Below are positions 6,105-11,768 of a stretch of DNA of 11,768 nucleotides, in pieces; within the stretch, counting starts at the first letter, position 1, and each line of letters opens with the position of its first letter. A model generated the notes under the pieces. That model did no database searches and was not told where the DNA came from. It worked only from the letters and a program-made list of their open reading frames with translations. The translations under genes were made by a program, and so were the position numbers. Source of the stretch: Candidatus Hydrogenedentota bacterium (GTDB taxonomy: Bacteria > Hydrogenedentota > Hydrogenedentia > Hydrogenedentales > CAITNO01). The stretch spans positions 1 through 11,768 of the forward strand of contig CAIJOU010000434.1 of NCBI GenBank assembly GCA_903822375.1, given 5' to 3'.

Positions 6105-6908
6105 ATGAGATTTACTGTTTGCGGCCACACGGGCAAAGGGCCCCGGCACGAGGAAAATGAGGATGTAATTCTTCTCAATCACGGAATAGTCGTTTCAGGA
6201 ACAGCGGAATGGCGCATCGGCCCGGACGATGCGCAGATCGGGTTGCTTGTTGCCGTGGCCGATGGCATGGGAAGCCATGCCGTGGGGGGCATGGCCGCCC
6301 GCATCATGCTGAAACAACTCGAAGAATCCTTTTCCCAACAGGCGGAGAACGCGGACATCCGGATGTTGGTAAATGTCCTTTACAGTGCGGCCAAGGAGGC
6401 AAACAGGGCGGTCTTGGAATATGCCGAGAAGAACCCTGAGTTTGCGGGCATGGGCTGCACGCTGGCGGGCGTTATCCTCCTTGGAAATGAATATGTGGCC
6501 TTTAATGCCGGTGACAGCAGGGTTTACCGTTACAGCCAGGGCGTGCTGCGACAGTTAACGGACGACGATACTTTGGTGGCCATGGCTGTGCGCAAGGGCC
6601 GGATGACTCCGGCAGAAGCCAAGGCGAGTTCGGGGCGGCACTATGTCACCAATGCAACGGGGTCCCGTTCGTTCCGTCTGCATGTGGGGGAATGCCTTAT
6701 TCTGGACGAGGGAGACTCGCTTCTGTTGTGTTCAGACGGCCTGCATGGCGTGGTCCGGCTTTCAAGAATGGAACGGTTGCTTACGGCAGTCAGCGGAGCG
6801 GCGGAGCGTTGCACGGCGCTTGCGCAAGCGGCCGAGGTGCGTGGGGGCTACGACGACCTTTCCGTAGTCATAATCAACGTCGAACCGGCCGAGGATACAG
6901 AAGCCTAA
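6105..6908 (+). CDS. PP2C-family (PPM) serine/threonine protein phosphatase
   Basis: This 267-aa soluble protein has no signal peptide or membrane segment. It should remove phosphate from Ser/Thr of cytoplasmic proteins using two Mn/Mg ions. The full PP2C motif set is present in order: ENED with Asp20, VADGMGSHAVGGMAAR with Asp53, GMGCTLAG (115-122), NAGDSRVYRY with Asp137, LTDDDT (151-156), a TNATGS flap-end region (182-187), CSDGLHGVV with Asp211, and GGYDDLSVV with Asp250-Asp251. The length equals the minimal catalytic domain of bacterial PrpC/Stp1-type enzymes, with no sensor domain. The closing motif has D-D-L-S rather than the more common D-N-I-T, a mild variation that should keep the metal-binding Asp. 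AAGGAAA (6087-6093) lies 11 nt before the ATG. Such genes often sit beside a Hanks-type kinase or FHA gene. None is in this window, so its partner kinase is elsewhere. Confidence 0.93.
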   Translation: MRFTVCGHTGKGPRHEENEDVILLNHGIVVSGTAEWRIGPDDAQIGLLVAVADGMGSHAVGGMAARIMLKQLEESFSQQAENADIRMLVNVLYSAAKEANRAVLEYAEKNPEFAGMGCTLAGVILLGNEYVAFNAGDSRVYRYSQGVLRQLTDDDTLVAMAVRKGRMTPAEAKASSGRHYVTNATGSRSFRLHVGECLILDEGDSLLLCSDGLHGVVRLSRMERLLTAVSGAAERCTALAQAAEVRGGYDDLSVVIINVEPAEDTEA

Positions 6909-7229
6909 CGGCACGAACGACTGTGCAAGAAGGCTCCGTGAGCAATGACATGCCGGGGAGGGGCATTTCGCGGACTGTAAACCCGTTGTGATGCTTCCTT
7001 TCTGCGCATCTTGACCGTTCTCAGTAAACCGTCCTTCTTTCCGAACTCCTGCTGAATTGGTGCTTCTCAGCACCGTGATTCCGAAAACATAGGTGTTTTC
7101 CCGTGTAATGCCAGGACCATTGGCAACCAGGGCGCAATGTCAGGGTGACCGGGACAGGATAAGGAAAATCGAAGGAATTAAACAGGGAATCCCCGATTTG
7201 ATCAACCGGAAAAATCCGGTAGACTCAAG

Positions 7230-7422
7230 CCCAATCGTGCAAAGGACAATGATCTCCACTGGTGGTTATTGTGCAACCGGTCAGAAAGAATTACGCTCAC
7301 CACGTTCCAGCTTTATAGCGGAGCGACGCACCTCATGGGGATGTCGGCCACCCTTCCCACCTTCCGATATCCCCCGGCAGTTACAAGCGCCTTTCGGCAG
7401 CAAGCCGAAAGGCGCTTTTCTT
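7230..7422 (+). ncRNA. Candidate small non-coding RNA
   Basis: The strong terminator ending at 7422 lies 476 nt after the nearest upstream stop codon and 100 nt before the next start, so it should end an unannotated transcript. A promoter-like pair, TTGATC (7198-7203) and TAGACT (7220-7225), has a 16-bp spacer occupied by the ACCGGA/TCCGGT dyad. It would start an RNA near 7232, giving about 190 nt. Internal pairings include ACAAT/ATTGT (7246-7250 with 7268-7272) and CGCTC/GAGCG (7294-7298 with 7321-7325). I do not recognise a known RNA family such as 6S, SRP, tmRNA or a common riboswitch. The 5' end is a guess. The terminator could instead end a long PP2C transcript. Confidence 0.3.
7385..7422 (+). 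terminator. Very strong intrinsic terminator
   Basis: AAGCGCCTTTCGGC (7385-7398) pairs perfectly over 14 bp with GCCGAAAGGCGCTT (7404-7417) around AGCAA, followed by TTCTT. The T-rich side is on the plus strand only, so it stops rightward transcription before the glycosidase promoter. Confidence 0.9.
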
Positions 7423-7452
7423 ATGTCCTTTCTCGATTGCGGCAAAGACCTT

Positions 7453-7480
7453 TTGTGGAACGTCCCCGTCCCGGTACAAT
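7453..7480 (+). promoter_or_regulatory. Candidate promoter of the GH106-like gene
   Basis: TTGTGG (7453-7458) and TACAAT (7475-7480, 5/6 match to TATAAT) are separated by 16 bp. The element sits just downstream of the terminator at 7385-7422 and gives a start near 7487 and a leader of about 37 nt with GGAG 6 nt before the ATG. The -35 is weak. Confidence 0.4.
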
Positions 7481-7523
7481 TGGCGAGCCAACACCTGCTG
7501 ATTAAACGATAACGGAGCGTGCC

Positions 7524-10283
7524 ATGAATTCCCAATCACTTGCAGGAATGCTGCTCTTGCTATTCGCCTGTTTACTGCTTCAGGCGCGGGCGGACGATGC
7601 TGTCACGGTTCTCCCGAGCGCTCAGCGTCCACTCGAGGAGCGTTTGGTGTCCCCGCCCGCCGAATCACGCATTCTACCGATCAAGCATCTGCTGCCCCTC
7701 GAACCCGAAGCCCAAGATGCCTACTTTACATGGCTTCAGGAGCGGGGTTTTGGCGGGATGACGACCAACATCTGTTTCGATGATTACCTCCGCAGCGAGG
7801 ACCACTGGAAAGCGCTAAGGCGCGGCTTGGAGGAGGCCAAGAAGCGGAGTATGTCCGTGTGGATGTACGATGAGCGGGGCTATCCATCCGGCAATGCAGG
7901 CGGGCAAACCATGGAGGGCCACCCGGAATGGGAGGCGCGGGGATTGCTAGTTGCCCAGACGGACTCCAAGGCTGGGGCGGTGGCGCTGGATTGTCCACCC
8001 GGGAAGGTCTTTCGTGCCGCAGCCTTTCCCGTTTCGGAAGGACAATTGAAGCTTGATGGAGCCGTCGACCTTGCCAATGCCGTTAAGGAGGGAAAACTGG
8101 CCTGGGAAGCGCCCGAGGGCGACTGGCGGGTGATGGTAATCACAGAAAACGCCTTGTATGAAGGGACCCACGCGGCGGTAAGTTTGGCGGACAAGCTGCC
8201 ATACATCAACCTGCTGATGCCGGAGCCGACGGCCCGCTTCCTGGAACTGACGCACGGCGCCTATGCGGCCCATCTTGGAGACGATCTGGGCAAGTTCTTT
8301 GTGGCCACGTTCACCGACGAACCGTCTCTCATGAGCCTTTACATGCGTGCCCAGCCATGGTCTGTCCTGCCGTGGTCGCCCAACCTGCCCGTTGAATTTG
8401 AAAAACGGCGCGGTTATCCCTTGGATGTGGTCGTGCCGCTGCTGGTCTGGGGGAGCGGCCCGGTGACCGCAAAGGCGCGCCATGACTTTTGGCAGACCGT
8501 GGGTGACCTGGTGTCCGAAAAATACTTCGGCCAGATTCAGCAATGGTGCCGCCAGCACAATGTGCTTTCAGGGGGACATTTGCTGATGGAGGAGGCCATT
8601 CTCACGCATGTGCCGCTGTACGGGGATTTCTTCCGCTGTGTTCGCCGATTGGACGCGCCCAGCATGGATTGTCTTACGAGCATTCCATCGGAAGTGCCCT
8701 GGCAAGTAGGGCGCCTGATATCGAGCGTCGCCGAATTGGAAGGCCGGACGGTAACAATGAGTGAATCGTCGGACCATAGCCAGCATTATCGCCCAGAAGG
8801 GGATAAAAGGCCTGTCTATCGGGTTTCCGAAGCAGAAATCCGGGGTTCCTGCAATCGTCTAATGGTGAACGGAATCACGACATTCACAAGCTACTACACC
8901 TTCGAGGGGTTGAGCACGGAAGAATTGACTCGCCTGAACAACTGGGTCGGCCGCTGCTGCACCATGCTCAAAGGCGGCAGGCAGGAGGCGGACCTCGCTG
9001 TGGTATATCCCGCCGAGACGATGGGAACGCGATTCGCGCCTTCGCGCCTGTGGGTTAACGATGCGCCCGCATCGGCCCGGCAGGTGCAGGACACCTACGA
9101 TCTGGCCTCAAGGGCCCTGTTTGACGCGGGCCGCGACTTCACCTATGTTGACGGGCAGGCGCTGTCGGAGGCCGAGGTCAAAGACGGCGTGTTACACCTT
9201 GGTGATTTGGCATGGCGTGCGGTGATTCTGCCCTGCGTGGACACACTTCCGCTCCACGCCTGGCAGAATCTTGCGGCTCTGTGGAGATCAGGCGGGGGAG
9301 TGATTGCTGTGAACGCCCTGCCGGCCAACAGCGAGAGCGAGTTCCCCGCCTCTGCGGTCCAGGTAATGGCGCATGACCTGTTTGGCGATGGTCCGTCTGG
9401 CGAGGTTCACGCCAATAATGCGGGCGGTTACGCGGTGTACCTTGCAGCCGGGCAGCAGGGATTGTTGGGTCAGGCGGTGGATACGTTCCTGACATCGGAT
9501 GTTGAGATCCCGAACGGTGCCCCGCTGCATGCGACGCACAGGCACATTGACGGCAGCGAGATATACTTCGTCATCAACGACAGCTCCGCGGCGTGGTCGG
9601 GCAGCATTGGCTTAAGCGCAGGCGGAGTGGGGGAGATGTGGGATCCAGCCTCCGGACAGAAGCATCCCATCACCGACCCCAAATGCATTGCGTTGGCATT
9701 GGAACCGTACGGCGGGGCGCTCTTCCGGTTCTCCCAAAGGGTCTTGCCCGCAAAAAGAACACCCGTTGCGGGACCGCTATCCGGTCTTGCCGCAGAATCG
9801 CTGCCCCGCAGCGCGCCCATTCCTGGCAAAGGGGAGCATGTGGATGCAACCGTCGCCTCCGTGGGTGAAGATGGTCCCTGGAAGGCGCTCGGCACAATAA
9901 CTAAAGCAGGGGTGGACACGTTCCTCTTTCTTATGTTCGCATGGCCGCAGAATATTAATCTTTCCAGCGCTGAGTATCTGACGTTTGACCTGGAGTGCGC
10001 ATCTTCCCAGAGGTGCGGTCAAAGCATTCTTGCTATTCTTCATGATGAGAAGGGCGTCGAGTACATGGCCGACACGCACGTTCGTCTGGATGCGCCGGGA
10101 AAGATTCGCGTCTACGTTCCTCTTAGACAGTTTGTTCGCGCCGGATGGAAGACGCAGCCCGAAGGCGCTCTGGATTTCGCAAAGATACGCGAAATCCGTA
10201 TAGGTTGGGGCGGCTATTTGGGCACAGAGGGCGAGGGAGTCGAGTTCAGCAGTTCAGCGCCGCAAGTCATTAGCAAAAAGTAG
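7524..10283 (+). CDS. Secreted GH106-like glycoside hydrolase (possible alpha-L-rhamnosidase)
   Basis: This 919-aa protein has a Sec signal (LLLLFACLLLQARA|DD, cleavage near residue 23) and GGAG 6 nt before the ATG. The body looks like the large GH106-type glycosidases, which cleave alpha-L-rhamnosides from plant or microbial polysaccharides. Residues ~45-480 look like a TIM-barrel, with FGGMTTNICFDDYL (76-89), WMYDERGYPSGNAGG (113-127), FTDEP (263-267), GGHLLMEE (350-357) and SESSDHSQHY (413-422). Asp265/Glu266, Glu356/Glu357 and Glu414 are candidate active-site acids; I cannot assign roles. Residues ~488-605 (ADLAVVYP..., AVILPCVD, GGGVIAVN) look like the amidotransferase-like alpha/beta domain common after such barrels. 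Residues 678-735 (EIYFVINDS..., GEMWDPASGQ) look like a beta-sandwich, and ~785-915 may be a sugar-binding beta domain. GH106 members are often 1000 aa or more, so this is a shorter, probably divergent member. Specificity is not certain. No SusC/D pair or other polysaccharide-utilisation gene is adjacent. Confidence 0.8.
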   Translation: MNSQSLAGMLLLLFACLLLQARADDAVTVLPSAQRPLEERLVSPPAESRILPIKHLLPLEPEAQDAYFTWLQERGFGGMTTNICFDDYLRSEDHWKALRRGLEEAKKRSMSVWMYDERGYPSGNAGGQTMEGHPEWEARGLLVAQTDSKAGAVALDCPPGKVFRAAAFPVSEGQLKLDGAVDLANAVKEGKLAWEAPEGDWRVMVITENALYEGTHAAVSLADKLPYINLLMPEPTARFLELTHGAYAAHLGDDLGKFFVATFTDEPSLMSLYMRAQPWSVLPWSPNLPVEFEKRRGYPLDVVVPLLVWGSGPVTAKARHDFWQTVGDLVSEKYFGQIQQWCRQHNVLSGGHLLMEEAILTHVPLYGDFFRCVRRLDAPSMDCLTSIPSEVPWQVGRLISSVAELEGRTVTMSESSDHSQHYRPEGDKRPVYRVSEAEIRGSCNRLMVNGITTFTSYYTFEGLSTEELTRLNNWVGRCCTMLKGGRQEADLAVVYPAETMGTRFAPSRLWVNDAPASARQVQDTYDLASRALFDAGRDFTYVDGQALSEAEVKDGVLHLGDLAWRAVILPCVDTLPLHAWQNLAALWRSGGGVIAVNALPANSESEFPASAVQVMAHDLFGDGPSGEVHANNAGGYAVYLAAGQQGLLGQAVDTFLTSDVEIPNGAPLHATHRHIDGSEIYFVINDSSAAWSGSIGLSAGGVGEMWDPASGQKHPITDPKCIALALEPYGGALFRFSQRVLPAKRTPVAGPLSGLAAESLPRSAPIPGKGEHVDATVASVGEDGPWKALGTITKAGVDTFLFLMFAWPQNINLSSAEYLTFDLECASSQRCGQSILAILHDEKGVEYMADTHVRLDAPGKIRVYVPLRQFVRAGWKTQPEGALDFAKIREIRIGWGGYLGTEGEGVEFSSSAPQVISKK

Positions 10284-10377
10284 TTTCCCTCAATTGTGCG
10301 CCAACCGGTATCCACACTGATATACCGAAAGACGAAACGGATAGATTTGACCGGGTCGATGTCTCCAAGCTGTATCA

Positions 10378-10995
10378 ATGATTATTGAGGGAGATGATAT
10401 CAAGCTGTTTCACAATATTCCCGCAACCATTCAAACCGAAATGCTCCGGCTCGAAGCAATCGACTCCCGCGATAGAACCGACGGTACCCCGCGGTTGCAG
10501 CGTCTGCGTCAGATTCCCCCGGAGACAGGCAGGTTCATTGCCCTGCTGGCGGCGTCTGCGCCGGCAGGCAACTACATTGAGATTGGCACCAGTGCCGGTT
10601 ATTCAACCCTTTGGCTCGCCTTGGCCTGCCGAACCGTGTGCCGGACTATCACCACCTTCGAGGTCATGGCTGAAAAGGTCCGGCTCGCCGGGGAGACCTT
10701 TGCCCGGGCCGGTGTCTCCGATGTGGTGACTTTGGTCCATGATGACGCCCGTGCACATCTTCACACTCTCCGTGATATTGCCTTTTGCTTTCTGGATTGC
10801 GAAAAGGAAGCCTATTTGGATTGCTATGAGGCAGTGGTGCCGCAACTGTTGCCGGGCGGCATCCTTGTGGCCGACAATGCCATAAACCACCAGGTCACCC
10901 TTCAGCCCTGTATCGATAGGGCGCGCTCTGACGAACGCGTTGATTCCATGGTTGTGCCGGTGGGAAAAGGGGAACTGGTCTGCCGCAGACTTTAG
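10378..10995 (+). CDS. Class I SAM-dependent O-methyltransferase-like protein
   Basis: This 205-aa cytosolic protein fits the small cation-dependent O-methyltransferase family (COMT/CCoAOMT-like), which transfers methyl from S-adenosylmethionine to a hydroxyl. Motif I is YIEIGTSAGYSTLWLAL (66-82). Glu95 in TTFEVMAEK is the probable ribose-binding acid. FCFLDCEKEAY (137-146, Asp140) and GGILVADNAI (160-169, Asp166-Asn167) match the divalent-metal region. The acceptor is unknown. No clear Shine-Dalgarno precedes the ATG at 10378. A downstream in-frame ATG at 10441 also lacks one and would trim the N-terminal helix, so the first is kept with modest certainty. It follows the glycosidase by 94 bp, a gap holding a CGGTAT/ATACCG dyad (10306-10311 with 10322-10327) without a T tract, so read-through from the glycosidase gene is possible. 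Confidence 0.82.
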   Translation: MIIEGDDIKLFHNIPATIQTEMLRLEAIDSRDRTDGTPRLQRLRQIPPETGRFIALLAASAPAGNYIEIGTSAGYSTLWLALACRTVCRTITTFEVMAEKVRLAGETFARAGVSDVVTLVHDDARAHLHTLRDIAFCFLDCEKEAYLDCYEAVVPQLLPGGILVADNAINHQVTLQPCIDRARSDERVDSMVVPVGKGELVCRRL

Positions 10996-10998
10996 ATA

Positions 10999-11027
10999 TT
11001 GCGCCCCGCCCCGAAAATCCATAAAAT
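10999..11027 (+). promoter_or_regulatory. Candidate promoter of the transporter gene
   Basis: TTGCGC (10999-11004) and TAAAAT (11022-11027, 5/6) are separated by 17 bp and start 4 bp after the methyltransferase stop. The predicted start near 11034 gives a leader of about 33 nt. No terminator is visible between the two genes, so co-transcription with the methyltransferase gene also remains possible. Confidence 0.4.
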
Positions 11028-11066
11028 ATCCGTTTCCGGACTCACCCCCGCTCAGGAGTGCCAAAT

Positions 11067-11768
11067 ATGCCCAACAGCCCAGCCGTTTCCGACAATACTG
11101 TCGGCGTTTTGACCCCCGCCCATAATTACTGGCGGTGGAATGTCCTGTTGAGCACCTACTTCGCCTATTCGGGCTTCTATCTCTGCCGTAAGGTCTACAG
11201 TCTTACCAAGCCGCTCATTGCGAAGCCGGTCGCCGAGGGCGGCCTTGGCCTTGACTGGAACCAGATTGCGAACATCTGGAGTGCTTTCCTGATTGCGTAC
11301 ATGCTGGGGCAGTTCATCACCAGCTTTTTGGGTCGGAAGTGGGCGCCCAAGACGTTGCTCGTGGGCGGTCTTGGCCTGTCCATGCTGGTCAATTGCGTGT
11401 TTGGTTTCGCGAACACCTACTGGACTTTTCTGATTTTCATGGTGTTTAACGGATTTCTGCAGTCCACCGGTTGGCCGAGCAGCGTGGGCGCCGTGGCCCA
11501 CTGGATTCGGCCGCAGGAACGCGGGTTGATTATGGGCATCTGGTCCACCAGCCATATTGTGGGCACCATGGTGGTAAAGCTGGTGGGCGGCATGCTGCTG
11601 GCCTATGCGGGCTGGCGCTGGTCTTTCTGGGGCGCGACCATGGTCGCGTCAGTGTTTTGGGCGATGCTCATTTGGCGGCATCATGACAAGCCCGAGGATC
11701 TGGGATTGGCCCCCTTGGTCATCCAGGCGCAGGACAACGAGGCGGACATCCAGGCGGAGAGCGGTGAG
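11067..11768 (+). CDS. OPA-type major facilitator transporter, N-terminal half (partial)
   Basis: The frame runs open for 234 codons from ATG 11067 to the window end; AGGAG (11054-11058) lies 8 nt upstream. About six membrane helices are visible (roughly 24-45, 68-90, 96-115, 118-142, 152-181, 186-204), that is the first half of a 12-helix carrier. FLQSTGWPSSVGAVAHW (130-146) and ERGLIMGIWSTSHIVG (151-166) are close to the signature of the organophosphate:phosphate antiporter family (GlpT, UhpT, UhpC). Arg41-Lys42 in YLCRKVYS and His163 in TSHIVG fall where GlpT has substrate-site residues. The substrate is therefore probably a phosphorylated sugar or glycerol phosphate, or the protein is a UhpC-like sensor. 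The cytoplasmic TM2-TM3 loop reads TSFLGRKWAPK, without the Asp of the usual D-R motif. The tail after 206 (HDKPEDLGL...AQDNEADIQAE) is the start of the acidic central loop. Confidence 0.85.
   Translation, partial: MPNSPAVSDNTVGVLTPAHNYWRWNVLLSTYFAYSGFYLCRKVYSLTKPLIAKPVAEGGLGLDWNQIANIWSAFLIAYMLGQFITSFLGRKWAPKTLLVGGLGLSMLVNCVFGFANTYWTFLIFMVFNGFLQSTGWPSSVGAVAHWIRPQERGLIMGIWSTSHIVGTMVVKLVGGMLLAYAGWRWSFWGATMVASVFWAMLIWRHHDKPEDLGLAPLVIQAQDNEADIQAESGE

Larger units (their letters stand above)
6909..7523. other. 615-bp intergenic region with hairpins and an orphan terminator
   Basis: I see no supported protein gene here. An open frame on the plus strand (GTG 7093 to 7512) runs through the terminator stem and has low-complexity, unstructured content. 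Small stems are at 7059-7074 (GGTGCT/AGCACC, TCTC loop), 7083-7100 (GAAAACA/TGTTTTC, TAGG loop), 7166-7199 (AAATCG/CGATTT) and 7205-7220 (ACCGGA/TCCGGT, AAAA loop). A strong terminator lies at 7385-7422. A weak stem AGCCT/AGGCT (6902-6906 with 6931-6935) enclosing GCAC/GTGC overlaps the PP2C stop but lacks a T tract. The last 100 bp probably hold the promoter of the glycosidase gene. Confidence 0.6.

Noticed and set aside
6962..6995. tRNA-Tyr-like anticodon arm (GCGGACTGTAAACCCGT)
   Set aside because: Only the anticodon region resembles a tRNA, with an A-C mismatch in the stem. No TTCGA-type T arm, D arm or acceptor stem is found at the right distances.
7093..7512. 139-codon plus-strand open frame in the intergenic region
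   Set aside because: It has a GTG start without a ribosome binding site, runs straight through a perfect terminator stem and the likely promoter of the next gene, and resembles no protein I know.
10306..10327. Terminator between the glycosidase and methyltransferase genes
   Set aside because: The CGGTAT/ATACCG stem is short and followed by AAAGACG without a T run.

Overview
The window is a GC-rich (roughly 60% by eye) bacterial chromosomal segment with complete, well-spaced genes. There are no insertion sequences, integrases, CRISPR repeats, rRNA or convincing tRNA genes. The secreted products suggest a Gram-negative, environmental heterotroph: a multiheme cytochrome c with PEGA-like repeats, a ceramidase-domain protein, an alkaline-phosphatase-superfamily enzyme and a GH106-like glycosidase. 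This mix recalls Hydrogenedentota, Planctomycetota/PVC or deltaproteobacterial-type genomes. That taxonomic placement is inference from recalled family distribution, not a computed result.

Layout. (1) Positions 1-372: the probable first codons of a gene leaving the window on the minus strand, a near-perfect inverted repeat (60-107) carrying an outward TATAAT box in each arm, and a leader with a dyad just before the next gene. (2) 373-2817 (+): an exported 814-aa protein with five tandem ~80-residue beta-type repeats, a middle domain and seven CxxCH heme sites, closed by a strong intrinsic terminator. (3) 3177-4610 (+): a membrane-anchored neutral/alkaline-ceramidase-domain hydrolase, also followed by a terminator and convergent with (4) 4704-5828 (-), a secreted metal-dependent phosphatase/phosphodiesterase-like enzyme. 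(5) 6105-6908 (+): a cytosolic PP2C-type Ser/Thr phosphatase, divergent from gene 4. (6) 6909-7523: a 615-bp gap with several small hairpins and an orphan, very strong terminator, hence a candidate small RNA. (7) 7524-10283 (+): a secreted 919-aa GH106-like glycoside hydrolase. (8) 10378-10995 (+): a small SAM-dependent O-methyltransferase-like protein. (9) 11067 to the window end (+): the N-terminal half of an OPA-type (GlpT/UhpT-like) major facilitator transporter that lacks the usual Asp in the TM2-TM3 loop.

The genes do not form one obvious operon. Terminators, divergent arrangements and long gaps suggest mostly single-gene transcription units. A loose theme is breakdown of external organic matter (glycoside, lipid amide, phosphate ester), import of an organophosphate-type solute, and an extracytoplasmic electron-transfer protein. 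No step-by-step pathway can be read from the window. I found no clear defence or mobile system. The points most worth a second look are the seven-heme/PEGA-like fusion, the mirrored promoter at 60-107, the candidate small RNA ending at 7422, and the inverted repeats lying within or next to several promoter-like elements.
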